Source: Pseudomonadota bacterium
Lineage (GTDB): Bacteria; Pseudomonadota; Gammaproteobacteria; SZUA-229
Length of the DNA stretch: 6,588 nt
Assembly (NCBI GenBank): GCA_015222915.1
Contig: JADFWE010000225.1
Coordinates: forward strand, 1 to 6,588
Reading direction: 5' to 3'
A model generated the notes under the pieces. It did not search any database and was not told the origin of the DNA. It saw only the letters and a program-made list of their open reading frames with translations. How positions within the stretch are numbered: position 1 is the first letter of the stretch; the number at the start of each line of letters is the position of its first letter. Positions 1 to 5,973 of the stretch are shown here, one piece after another. A program made the position numbers and the translations under genes.

Positions 1-467
1 CGTTCGACGCCTGGCCGCTTGCCGTTCGGAAGTCCAAAAAACTCGTGCCAGTCTTCGATAGCCGAATCAAATATACCGCCACCCTGATGGATGATGGGGA
101 CATCGAATTTTAAATTCCAGTCCTCATTTAAACCGTATTGATAGGACAGGTTAAAACGGTAGGACTCGTAATCGAGTCGAATATCTTCACGGGCACTGGA
201 CTCGATGTTTAACGTGTTGGTGATGATCAGGCTGCTCGACCACAGACCCTGTGATCTTTTATTGAGAGAAGCATTGGTCGGCAGCGGCTGACCATGGATC
301 AGGTTCAAAAGATTCTGATCGCGAGTTTCGAAGGGGTTGTAGTCTATTCTGTCCGATGTATCGGCAAACAGTGTTGCTGGTAGCGTTAATGGCAGAATCG
401 TTGCGGCAATAAATATTCGCAGAAATAAAAAAACGCCAACAGCATCTCTGCGGTTGGCGTTTTTCAA
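1..467 (-). CDS. DUF3187-like exported protein, N-terminal part (runs off left edge)
   Basis: An uninterrupted minus-strand frame of about 155 codons reads to the window edge. It contains a hydrophobic signal-peptide stretch (RIFIAATILPLTLPATLFA) and then a mature part beginning DTSDRIDYNPFETRDQN. Later it has YRFNLSYQYGLNEDWNLKFD and, near the edge, GGGIFDSAIEDWHEFFGLPN. From memory, the NPF(Y/E)TR start and the W-H-x-FFGLP block match the DUF3187 family. Those are uncharacterised exported proteins that look like outer-membrane beta-barrels, but no function is known. The frame has no ATG. The stop upstream limits it, and the most plausible start is TTG at 467-465 (then K-N-A-N-R-R), with no clear Shine-Dalgarno. 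A CTG at 422-420 would give the compact signal peptide MRIFIAATILPL but is a rare start. The first codons lie in the terminator hairpin that follows the cytochrome gene. A start lost by mutation is possible. The family call is fairly safe; the start is not. Confidence 0.7.
   Translation of the reverse strand, partial: MKNANRRDAVGVFLFLRIFIAATILPLTLPATLFADTSDRIDYNPFETRDQNLLNLIHGQPLPTNASLNKRSQGLWSSSLIITNTLNIESSAREDIRLDYESYRFNLSYQYGLNEDWNLKFDVPIIHQGGGIFDSAIEDWHEFFGLPNGKRPGVE
427..464 (-). terminator. Rho-independent terminator after the cytochrome gene, probably bidirectional
   Basis: ACGCCAAC (433-440) pairs perfectly with GTTGGCGT (453-460) around a 12-nt loop. On the minus strand the stem is followed by seven U residues (complement of A427-433), so it fits termination of the cytochrome gene that ends at 518. 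The plus strand also has a run of five T (460-464), so it could work both ways. The A and T runs can pair with each other, lengthening the stem to about 12 bp. The hairpin overlaps the apparent 5' end of the DUF3187-like gene. Confidence 0.85.
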
Positions 468-517
468 CTGACTGAAAAAACAGATCAGAATTTTAATTCA
501 AGCGTTTAAAGATTGAA

Positions 518-826
518 TTATTTCAGGCCTGCATAATAAGCAGCCAGATTAGCAACATCGGCATCGGTCAAAGGCGCAGCCATGCCAGTCATCATCGGGT
601 CTTTACGTGCGCCGCTTTTGAAGTCTTTAAGCTGTTTAGCAAGATAAGCTTCTTTCTGGCCAGCCAGGTTAGGGAAGTTTGGCGCAGCACTGACACCAGT
701 AGCACCGTGACAACCAACGCAGGTACCGGCTTTGGCTTTTCCGGCGGCAGCATCACCAGCAAAAGCAACGTTAGCGCTAGCGGCAAGAGTTAAAGCAGAT
801 ACAACAGCTAAAATTTGACGTTTCAT
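518..826 (-). CDS. Small periplasmic class I c-type cytochrome (c553/c4-like)
   Basis: A 102-residue monohaem cytochrome c, an electron carrier exported to the periplasm. A signal peptide (residues 1-23, K-R followed by a hydrophobic core, cleavage after AFA) precedes [18 protein letters not shown]. The CVGCH motif (C36, C39, H40) is the covalent haem site with the proximal histidine. The block [20 protein letters not shown] near the C-terminus carries the likely distal Met ligand (M79 or M82), followed by the typical last helix LAAYYAGLK. The mature protein is about 79 residues, the size of single-domain c553/c5-type proteins or half a cytochrome c4. The start is supported by AGGAG on the minus strand (833-837), 6 nt before the ATG. 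The gene appears monocistronic, with a strong terminator downstream. Its redox partner cannot be told from the window. Confidence 0.93.
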   Translation of the reverse strand: MKRQILAVVSALTLAASANVAFAGDAAAGKAKAGTCVGCHGATGVSAAPNFPNLAGQKEAYLAKQLKDFKSGARKDPMMTGMAAPLTDADVANLAAYYAGLK

Positions 827-957
827 AGGTTTCTCCTAAGTTTGTTGTTACTGTAAATGTTGCCTCGCATTTTATCCGGATACATTTACGATATATAAAA
901 TATTTATTAAATCAATCGCTTAGCGCGAAAAGCGACGGCGACTATCTCTATTGGTGG

Positions 958-995
958 GGAATATTACCTTAAAAAACGCTAATATTCCATATTCC
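958..995. repeat. Inverted and tandem GGAATAT motifs in the 827-1039 spacer
   Basis: GGAATATTA (958-966) and TAATATTCC (980-988) form a perfect 9-bp inverted repeat with a 13-nt spacer. ATATTCC is then repeated directly at 989-995, giving three copies of the heptamer. The site lies about 130-170 bp upstream of the cytochrome start and about 45 bp beyond the stop of the CopD-like gene. It lacks a G+C-rich stem followed by a U-run in either direction, so it does not look like a terminator. It could be an operator for the cytochrome gene. The rest of this 213-bp spacer is AT-rich (877-915) and shows no convincing promoter hexamers. Confidence 0.4.
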
Positions 996-1039
996 TTATG
1001 TTCAGCCTCGATGTCGCCTGCAATGGTTATACCTGCGTG

Positions 1040-1495
1040 TTAGATATAACGGCCGGCACTGGCGACGATGATAACGCTCATCCCGATCAGGATGTTAAGA
1101 CCGACCAGCTTACGTATCCTGTTCAGTTGTGCCCCCGCTAACGGGTAATCCTGAACGATAACGGCATGTTTCAGCTGGCGGTACGGGCTAAAGAAGACAT
1201 ACATGTAGACAAATACCATGATCCAGCCGGCACCGTGCATGATGTGGATATGATTACCAGCACCGGCGAAACCGCCGAAGTAATTGAACAGCATCCAGTA
1301 ACCGGTGATAAGGATCAGCGCGATACTGCCCCATACCAGTACGAAGAACCGGCGGAATACCTGTACCCAAAGCTCCAGGCGTAAAGGTGGTTCCAGAACC
1401 TGAACTGCTGCCGGGCGCAGAGAATTATGGGCAAAGATCATGCCGCCAACCCAGATGACGGCAGACAGCAGGTGGATGGCGATACTGTAGGACAT
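1040..1495 (-). CDS. CopD-like four-helix integral membrane protein
   Basis: This 151-residue hydrophobic protein has four predicted membrane helices, at about residues 4-22, 51-71, 84-104 and 128-148. The first helix carries HLLSAVIWVGGMIFAH. From memory, this pattern, with the later GGFAGAGNHIHIMHGAG, PYRQL and LNRIRKLVGLNI segments and the C-terminal ASAGRYI, matches short proteins annotated as CopD family. Histidines H8, H23, H82, H84 and H87 lie near membrane ends and could bind haem or copper, as in related CopD or cytochrome b-like domains; no function is proven. The start follows a weak GAGAT-type ribosome site. The gene faces away from rpe, so 1496-1685 is a divergent promoter region. 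A role in copper uptake should not be assumed, because the full-length CopD architecture and a CopC partner are absent here. Confidence 0.72.
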   Translation of the reverse strand: MSYSIAIHLLSAVIWVGGMIFAHNSLRPAAVQVLEPPLRLELWVQVFRRFFVLVWGSIALILITGYWMLFNYFGGFAGAGNHIHIMHGAGWIMVFVYMYVFFSPYRQLKHAVIVQDYPLAGAQLNRIRKLVGLNILIGMSVIIVASAGRYI

Positions 1496-1531
1496 GGTGT
1501 TATCTCAATTATTAAAAATAAAGAAAGCATG

Positions 1532-1571
1532 ATAATAGCGTGTCCGGTAGTTCGTCAATGCAACATTGACA
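1532..1571. promoter_or_regulatory. Palindrome GTCAATG-CAA-CATTGAC with divergent -35-like hexamers
   Basis: At 1554-1570 there is a perfect 7-bp inverted repeat with a 3-nt centre. Each arm contains a -35-like hexamer pointing outwards: TTGACG on the minus strand (1553-1558) and TTGACA on the plus strand (1566-1571). On the minus strand TATTAT (1532-1537) lies 15 bp further on, a short but possible promoter for the CopD-like gene. On the plus strand no good -10 hexamer lies at 16-18 bp, so that half may be only an operator. The symmetry suggests binding of a dimeric regulator in the divergent region. Confidence 0.35.
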
Positions 1572-1611
1572 GGGCGGTGCGTCTATAAAGGGGTATGTTG
1601 AATCACACTGG

Positions 1612-1640
1612 TGGAGTCGTTCGCCTCGATAGGGTAAAAT
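1612..1640 (+). promoter_or_regulatory. Candidate rpe promoter
   Basis: TAAAAT (1635-1640) is a good -10 hexamer. TGGAGT (1612-1617) is a poor -35 at 17 bp. Transcription would begin near 1646, giving a 5' leader of about 40 nt before the rpe ribosome site. Support is the -10 element alone. Confidence 0.35.
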
Positions 1641-1685
1641 GCGCGACCTTAATTTTATAGACGGTAACCCCGAGAGGATCCGACC

Positions 1686-2372
1686 ATGTCAGATTTTAAA
1701 ATAGCACCATCAATACTTTCCGCAGATTTTGCGATGTTAGGACCAGAAGTAGACAACGTCCTCGCATCCGGCGCCGATATCGTGCATTTCGATGTGATGG
1801 ATAACCATTACGTACCGAACCTGACTATCGGGCCACTGGTCTGTGAAGCGCTGCGTAACCACGGTGTTACCGCTGATATCGATGTGCATCTGATGGTGAA
1901 ACCTGTCGATCGCATCATCCCTGATTTTGCAAAAGCCGGTGCGACATATATTACATTTCACCCGGAAGCCAGTGAACATCTCGATCGCAGTCTGCAGCTG
2001 ATCCGTGAGTCCGGCTGTAAATCAGGCCTGGTATTCAACCCTGCGACGCCGCTGAGCTATCTTGAATATGTGATGGATAAAGTCGACATGATCCTGCTGA
2101 TGTCGGTCAACCCAGGTTTTGGTGGTCAGTCATTTATTCCTTCGACACTGGGTAAACTGCGCGAAGCGCGCAAGATGATCGATGACTCAGGTCTGGATAT
2201 CCGTCTCGAAGTGGATGGCGGCGTTAAAGTCGACAATATCTGTGAGATCGCACAGGCAGGTGCAGATACATTCGTCGCAGGTTCTGCCATCTTCGGCGCT
2301 AAAGGCGAAGGCGATGCAAATGACTATGATACGGTCGTTGCTGCTATGCGTGCGGAGCTGGCAAAAGCGTAA
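1686..2372 (+). CDS. rpe: Ribulose-phosphate 3-epimerase
   Basis: Cytosolic TIM-barrel enzyme that interconverts ribulose 5-phosphate and xylulose 5-phosphate in the pentose phosphate pathway (and in the Calvin cycle if the host fixes carbon). At 228 residues it has normal length. Visible family motifs are [12 protein letters not shown] at the N-terminus (S9), [12 protein letters not shown] (H34, D36), DVHLMV (H68), SVNPGFGGQ (140-148) and LEVDGG (D177). H34, D36, H68 and D177 are the metal ligands in this family, and D36 and D177 are its acid/base pair. VAGSAIFG near the C-terminus is the phosphate-binding loop. GAGAGG at 1672-1677, 8 nt upstream, supports the start. gph follows after a repeat-filled gap of about 140 bp, a common pairing in gammaproteobacteria. 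Confidence 0.97.
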   Translation: MSDFKIAPSILSADFAMLGPEVDNVLASGADIVHFDVMDNHYVPNLTIGPLVCEALRNHGVTADIDVHLMVKPVDRIIPDFAKAGATYITFHPEASEHLDRSLQLIRESGCKSGLVFNPATPLSYLEYVMDKVDMILLMSVNPGFGGQSFIPSTLGKLREARKMIDDSGLDIRLEVDGGVKVDNICEIAQAGADTFVAGSAIFGAKGEGDANDYDTVVAAMRAELAKA

Positions 2373-2380
2373 AAGCTTTT

Positions 2381-2480
2381 TTACCACAGAGGCACAGAGG
2401 ACGCAGAGTTGTATTTTGTTAACAGCACCTGCGGTGCTTTTAACAGATAGAAAGTTTCTCTCTGTGTCCTCTGTGGTGAA
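2381..2480. repeat. Nested inverted-repeat element between rpe and gph
   Basis: The outer stem pairs CACAGAGGACGCAGAG (2393-2408) with CTCTGTGTCCTCTGTG (2460-2475), 16 bp with one G-T pair. The left arm carries an extra CACAGAGG unit (ACCACAGAGG at 2383-2392), which can also pair with CCTCTGTGGT at 2468-2477. Inside the loop, GTTAACAGCACC (2418-2429) and GGTGCTTTTAAC (2433-2444) form a second hairpin with one mismatch and a TGC loop. No U-run follows either stem, so it is not an evident terminator. From memory, CACAGAGG-type intergenic palindromes are widespread in environmental bacterial genomes and behave like dispersed non-coding repeats. It fills nearly the whole rpe-gph gap and may affect RNA stability or coupling. 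Confidence 0.8.
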
Positions 2481-2512
2481 TAATTCTTTCTGAAAAATAT
2501 TTGGTTGAACTT

Positions 2513-3184
2513 ATGTTAAAACGTCCTGAGATGGTATTGATCGATGTCGATGGCACACTGGTAGACAGTGTTCCCGATCTGGCATTCTGTGTAGACGAGA
2601 TGCTGAAGCAGCTCGATATGCCAACCCGTGGTGAAGCCGCTGTGCGTCACTGGGTCGGTAACGGTGTTGAGCGTCTGGTCAAACGTGGATTGATCAATGA
2701 ATTGAACGGTGAGCCGGATGAGGCTCTGTATGCCAAAGCTCTGCCGATATTTCGCGAGTTATATGCCGAGAACACCTCGGTTCGCAGCTGCCTGTATGAT
2801 GGCGTACCGGAAGCGATGGAGTTTCTGAAAAGCACGGGCGTAAAGATCGGCTGTGTCACCAATAAGGCCAGTGAGTTTACCCTGCCTATCTTGAAAGACC
2901 TGGGTATCAGTGACTATTTTGAAACCGTTCTGTGCGGTGATATGGTCGAGCGTAAGAAGCCCGATCCGATGCCGTTGCTCATGTCAGCAGAAAAACTCGG
3001 CGTCTCCCCGCAGGCATCGATGATGCTGGGTGACTCAATGAGCGATGTGAAAGCTGCCAGGGCAGCTGAGTTTTCGATCATCTGTATGTCGTACGGTTAC
3101 AATCATGGCGAAGATATCCGTGATTACGATCCTGATGCGGTGGTGGACTCCATGGAAGAGATCAAGAATATCATCGACTGGTAG
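2513..3184 (+). CDS. gph: Phosphoglycolate phosphatase, HAD superfamily
   Basis: This enzyme hydrolyses 2-phosphoglycolate, formed by Rubisco oxygenation or DNA end repair, to glycolate and phosphate in the cytosol. Numbered from the ATG at 2513 it has 223 residues. HAD motif I is DVDGTLVDS (D11 nucleophile, D13), motif II is T116-N117 in CVTNK, motif III is the lysine of RKKPDP (K148 or K149), and motif IV is GDSMSD (D174, D178). The helical cap lies at about residues 20-90. The same frame opens at a TTG (2501), four codons earlier. ATG was chosen because the family usually starts just before the first HAD motif, but neither start has a clear Shine-Dalgarno. HAD phosphatases are hard to separate by substrate; the place between rpe and trpE supports Gph. 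A terminator follows. Confidence 0.9.
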   Translation: MLKRPEMVLIDVDGTLVDSVPDLAFCVDEMLKQLDMPTRGEAAVRHWVGNGVERLVKRGLINELNGEPDEALYAKALPIFRELYAENTSVRSCLYDGVPEAMEFLKSTGVKIGCVTNKASEFTLPILKDLGISDYFETVLCGDMVERKKPDPMPLLMSAEKLGVSPQASMMLGDSMSDVKAARAAEFSIICMSYGYNHGEDIRDYDPDAVVDSMEEIKNIIDW

Positions 3185-3186
3185 AT

Positions 3187-3246
3187 AAAAAAGTCGTCAG
3201 TCATCGGTCATTTGTCTCTGCTCAAAGGACAAACGACTTCTTTTTT
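3187..3246 (+). terminator. Rho-independent terminator after gph
   Basis: The outer stem AAGTCGT (3191-3197) pairs with ACGACTT (3233-3239). An inner stem, TTTGTC (3211-3216) with GACAAA (3228-3233), competes for one base with it. A bulge of about 13 nt lies on the 5' side. TTCTTTTTT follows at 3238-3246, and A-rich sequence precedes the stem. It separates gph from the trp leader, so trpE probably has its own promoter. Confidence 0.75.
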
Positions 3247-3266
3247 AAGTCTACATGCTCTAATAT
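3238..3266 (+). promoter_or_regulatory. Weak candidate trp promoter
   Basis: Only about 26 bp lie between the gph terminator and the leader ATG. TAATAT (3261-3266) is a plausible -10. TTCTTT (3238-3243), 17 bp upstream, is a poor -35 that overlaps the terminator T-run. A start 6-7 nt beyond the -10 would fall at about the A of the leader ATG (3273), making the leader mRNA nearly leaderless. No TrpR-like CTAG operator is seen. Confidence 0.25.
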
Positions 3267-3272
3267 CAGGCC

Positions 3273-3323
3273 ATGAATCAATTTTCCAGACAAGCCGAGG
3301 CGAATAAACACTGGCGATGGTAA
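3273..3323 (+). CDS. trpL: trp operon leader peptide
   Basis: A 16-codon ORF, MNQFSRQAEANKHWRW, has Trp codons at positions 14 and 16 (3312-3314, 3318-3320) right before TAA. Tandem or near-tandem Trp codons at the end of a short ORF just upstream of trpE are the hallmark of a trp attenuation leader. A ribosome stalls there when charged tRNA-Trp is scarce, and this changes downstream RNA folding. An in-frame TAA at 3261-3263 leaves ATG 3273 as the only reasonable start. AGG (3268-3270) is just 2 nt before it, so the ribosome site is weak. The leader stop is 77 nt before the trpE ATG, a distance like that in Escherichia coli. The call rests on codon content and position, not on similarity. Confidence 0.85.
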   Translation: MNQFSRQAEANKHWRW

Positions 3324-3400
3324 AGCGCAATGCTTGCCCTATCGTGTGATGCCATCACTGGATGGCAGTGTCGTCTTAAAGAATATGTCTGGAAAAAATA
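3282..3400 (+). promoter_or_regulatory. trp leader attenuator region with alternative RNA pairings
   Basis: Several exclusive pairings overlap the Trp codons. CGATGG (3315-3320) can pair with CCTATCG (3338-3344, one bulge), closing over AAGC/GCTT (3323-3326, 3332-3335). GATGG of the same segment could instead pair with CCATC (3352-3356). CCATC is also needed for the perfect hairpin TGCCATC-ACTG-GATGGCA (3350-3367). CACTGGATGG (3356-3365) nearly repeats the Trp-codon segment CACTGGCGATGG (3309-3320). Enclosing all this, TTTTCCAGACA (3282-3292) is perfectly complementary to TGTCTGGAAAA (3386-3396), which holds the only Shine-Dalgarno-like bases before trpE. No U-run follows the last hairpin. 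I infer tryptophan-dependent control of trpE, by termination or by access to its start. Confidence 0.7.
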
Positions 3401-4924
3401 ATGTCTGCTGAAACATCATCAAAAACAGAAAGTCTGAAATCTAAACTGTCCACAATCGAAAAGCAGGGTTACAACCGTGTGCCGCTGGTACGTGAAGTAC
3501 TGGCTGATCTCGATACCCCGTTGAGCACCTATCTGAAGCTGGCTAATGCGCCATACAGCTATCTGTTTGAATCGGTACATGGCGGTGAGAAATGGGGTCG
3601 TTATTCCATCATCGGCCTGCCATGCAGCAAAGTGATCAAAGTTTCCGGCTATGAGATATCTGAATATGAGGATGATCAGTTAGTACATACGCAGACGATA
3701 GAAGACCCGTTGCAGTGGATCACCGATTATCAGGCGCAGTTCAAGGTATACGATGACGCTCAGGATGATAGTGGACGACCGCGTTTTACCGGCGGACTGG
3801 TCGGTTATTTCGGTTACGAGACCATCGCTTATATCGAGAAGAGACTGGCCAGGAATGCCAAGCCCGACCCGTTAAAGACACCGGATATCCTGTTGATGGT
3901 GTCGGAAGAAGTGGTGGTATTCGATAACCTGTCCGGCAAGTTATACATCATCGTGCATGTCGATCCGGCGGCTGAAGATGCTGTAGAAAAAGGTGAGGCC
4001 CGCTTGCAGCAGATCGCAAATGATCTGGACAATAAACTGCCGGCAAAGAGCCAGCATGAAGCGCAGACGGTTAACGAAGAAGACTTCGTCTCCGGTTTTA
4101 CCGAAGATGGCTATAAGGTAGCCGTAGACAAAGCACGACAGTATATCGTCGATGGCGACATCATGCAGGTGGTGCTGTCACAACGCCTGACCATCCCGTT
4201 CAATGCGCCGCCGCTGGATCTTTACCGCGCCCTGCGCAGCCTGAATCCTTCTCCCTACATGTATTATCTCGATCTGGGTGATCATCATATCGTCGGTTCA
4301 TCACCGGAGATACTGGTTCGGCTGGAAGATGATCAGGTTACCGTGCGGCCTATCGCCGGTACCCGGCCACGCGGCGAGAACGAGGCGGAAGATATCGCAC
4401 TGGAAAAAGAATTACTGGCCGACCCGAAAGAACTGGCCGAACATCTCATGCTGATCGATCTCGGCCGCAACGATGCCGGACGGGTAAGCAAGATATCCAG
4501 CGTGAAGCTGACCGACAAGATGGTGGTCGAGCGTTATTCGCATGTCATGCATATCGTATCGAATGTCACCGGTGATCTGAAAGACGGTCTGAATGCCATG
4601 GATGTTCTACGCGCCACATTCCCGGCAGGCACGGTCAGCGGCGCGCCGAAGATCCGGGCGATGGAGATCATCGATGAGCTGGAACCGGTGAAACGCGGCA
4701 TCTATTCCGGTGCGGTAGGTTATCTTTCGTGGAACGGCAATATGGATACGGCCATCGCTATACGTACGGCGGTGATAAAAGACAAACATCTGTCTATACA
4801 GGCGGGTGCCGGTATCGTTTATGACTCGGTGCCGGAAAATGAATGGGCAGAGACAATGAACAAGGCACGGGCGATATTCCGTGCGGTTTCACTGGCAGAA
4901 GCCGGTCTTGACTCTGTCGGCTAA
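3401..4924 (+). CDS. trpE: Anthranilate synthase component I (aminase subunit)
   Basis: Catalyses the first committed step of tryptophan synthesis, chorismate to anthranilate, using ammonia supplied by TrpG. It has 507 residues, a normal length. The N-terminal domain includes [15 protein letters not shown] (55-69), the family region for tryptophan feedback binding. The chorismate-binding domain shows [10 protein letters not shown] (253-262), GSSPEILVR (299-307), [10 protein letters not shown] (316-325), [13 protein letters not shown] (351-363), [17 protein letters not shown] (375-391), [14 protein letters not shown] (407-420), the segment at 438-455 ending in DTAIAIR, and [10 protein letters not shown] (467-476). 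PIAGTRPRG and these C-terminal motifs separate it from ADC synthase or isochorismate synthase, as does the trp leader upstream. The ribosome site is a bare GGA (3391-3393) that can be hidden by leader pairing. The next gene begins 29 bp downstream. Confidence 0.97.
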   Translation: MSAETSSKTESLKSKLSTIEKQGYNRVPLVREVLADLDTPLSTYLKLANAPYSYLFESVHGGEKWGRYSIIGLPCSKVIKVSGYEISEYEDDQLVHTQTIEDPLQWITDYQAQFKVYDDAQDDSGRPRFTGGLVGYFGYETIAYIEKRLARNAKPDPLKTPDILLMVSEEVVVFDNLSGKLYIIVHVDPAAEDAVEKGEARLQQIANDLDNKLPAKSQHEAQTVNEEDFVSGFTEDGYKVAVDKARQYIVDGDIMQVVLSQRLTIPFNAPPLDLYRALRSLNPSPYMYYLDLGDHHIVGSSPEILVRLEDDQVTVRPIAGTRPRGENEAEDIALEKELLADPKELAEHLMLIDLGRNDAGRVSKISSVKLTDKMVVERYSHVMHIVSNVTGDLKDGLNAMDVLRATFPAGTVSGAPKIRAMEIIDELEPVKRGIYSGAVGYLSWNGNMDTAIAIRTAVIKDKHLSIQAGAGIVYDSVPENEWAETMNKARAIFRAVSLAEAGLDSVG

Positions 4925-4953
4925 ACGTCAGCAGGCATGGATCGGGGTAGCAC

Positions 4954-5973
4954 ATGATTAAATTTCCTGTGCTGAGATATTTCGTCTTCATATTTCTGCT
5001 CTGTGGTTTTTCTGCACAGGCAGTTGCCAGGGTCACCGCTGATCAGCTTGCCGTCGTGGTGAATACGGCCGATAAAAACAGCCGGTTGATCGCGCAGTAT
5101 TACCGGGAAAAGCGCGGTATCCCGGAGCAGAATATTATCGAGGTCAGGTTCCCGGCAAGCGGCAATGCGCTGAGTGAAAAAGATTTTAACCGGGTCTACC
5201 GACAGGTAGAGAAGCAGGCGCCGGATACCGTGCAGTATTATGCGTTGGCCTGGAGTAAGCCGTTCAAGGTGGGTTGTATGTCGATCACCTCCGCCTTTGC
5301 TTTTGGTTTTGATAAACGTTTCTGTGCAAAAGGCTGTAAGGCAACACGCCGCAGCGCGTATTATAATTCTGACAGCGAAAAGCCAAAGGATGAATTGAAG
5401 GTGGTGCCGACGATGATGCTGGCCGGTAGTTCTCTGCAGCAGATATATGCGATGATAGATCGCGGTGTGGCCGCAGATTTTACTCAACCGGAAGCAACGG
5501 CATATCTGATGAATACGTCTGACAAAGCCAGAAACGTTCGCTCCCGGCGGTATCCGGTTATCCAGCAGTTGCTGTCTGAAAACATCAATATCGATCAGGT
5601 CGATGGCGATGTTTTGAAAGGCAGAAAGGATGTGATGTTTTATTTTACCGGGCTGACAAAAGTGAAAGCGATTGAAAGTAATCGCTATCTACCCGGTGCC
5701 ATTGCCGATCACCTTACATCCAGCGGTGGTAACCTGTTCGGTTTTCGGCAGATGAGTATCCTGCGCTGGCTGGATGCAGGCGTTACCGCCAGTTATGGTA
5801 CGGTGGTCGAGCCTTGTGCGTTTACCCAGAAGTTTCCTAATCCGGGTATCGTAATCGAGCGTTATACCGAGGGCGAGTCACTGATTCAGGCCTACTGGAA
5901 GAGCGTTGCCTGGCCGGGACAGGGTGTATTCGTCGGCGAGCCGATGGCGTCGCCATATGCGACGAAGCAATAA
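4954..5973 (+). CDS. Exported TIGR03790-family protein of unknown function
   Basis: A 339-residue protein with a signal peptide: MIKFPVLRY, a hydrophobic core to about residue 20, and cleavage after AQAVA at 25. LLCG in the core does not fit a lipobox. Features I recall for TIGR03790 are SRLIAQYYREKRGIPEQN (43-60), WSKPFKVGCMSITSAFAFGF (100-119), FCAKGC (123-128), ADHLTSSGGNLFG (251-263), QMSILRWLDAGVTASYGTVV (266-285), EPC (C288) and WPGQGVFVGEP (320-330). Four mature cysteines (C108, C124, C128, C288) could form disulfides in the periplasm. The family is uncharacterised; from memory it occurs almost only in genomes with exosortase (PEP-CTERM sorting), so a role in the cell envelope is plausible but unproven. 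GGGG at 4944-4947 supports the start. It is 29 bp after trpE and 38 bp before trpG, probably on the same transcript, with no stated link to tryptophan. Confidence 0.85.
   Translation: MIKFPVLRYFVFIFLLCGFSAQAVARVTADQLAVVVNTADKNSRLIAQYYREKRGIPEQNIIEVRFPASGNALSEKDFNRVYRQVEKQAPDTVQYYALAWSKPFKVGCMSITSAFAFGFDKRFCAKGCKATRRSAYYNSDSEKPKDELKVVPTMMLAGSSLQQIYAMIDRGVAADFTQPEATAYLMNTSDKARNVRSRRYPVIQQLLSENINIDQVDGDVLKGRKDVMFYFTGLTKVKAIESNRYLPGAIADHLTSSGGNLFGFRQMSILRWLDAGVTASYGTVVEPCAFTQKFPNPGIVIERYTEGESLIQAYWKSVAWPGQGVFVGEPMASPYATKQ

Noticed and set aside
592..786. Minus-strand 64-codon ORF within the cytochrome gene
   Set aside because: It is an alternative frame of a clearly coding cytochrome gene.
901..916. 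FNR-like half site (TTGAT on the minus strand) upstream of the cytochrome gene
   Set aside because: The second half does not match ATCAA, so it does not meet the FNR consensus.
1166..1384. Plus-strand ORF opposite the CopD-like gene
   Set aside because: It is antisense to a coherent four-helix membrane protein and has no supporting features.
2182..2493. Plus-strand ORF of 103 codons overlapping the end of rpe
   Set aside because: It is out of frame inside rpe and then runs through the non-coding CACAGAGG repeat; it has no domain or ribosome site.
2501..2512. TTG at 2501 as the gph start
   Set aside because: The ATG at 2513 is a stronger codon, fits the usual short lead before the first HAD motif, and the TTG has no ribosome site.
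3247..3272. TrpR operator before trpL
   Set aside because: No CTAG-centred palindrome or other resemblance to the known operator is present.
3350..3380. Intrinsic terminator directly before trpE
   Set aside because: The hairpin is good but is followed by GTGTCGTCTTAAAG, with no U-run, so it is kept only as part of the attenuator region.
4993..5007. Lipoprotein signal (LLCG) in the TIGR03790-family protein
   Set aside because: The residue before Cys is Leu, not Gly, Ala or Ser, and the cysteine lies within the hydrophobic core; AQAVA gives a better ordinary cleavage site.
4921..5487. Long minus-strand ORF of 188 codons opposite the TIGR03790-family gene
   Set aside because: Its sequence is rich in Arg, His and Ile without recognisable motifs, and the opposite strand encodes a protein with a signal peptide and family motifs.
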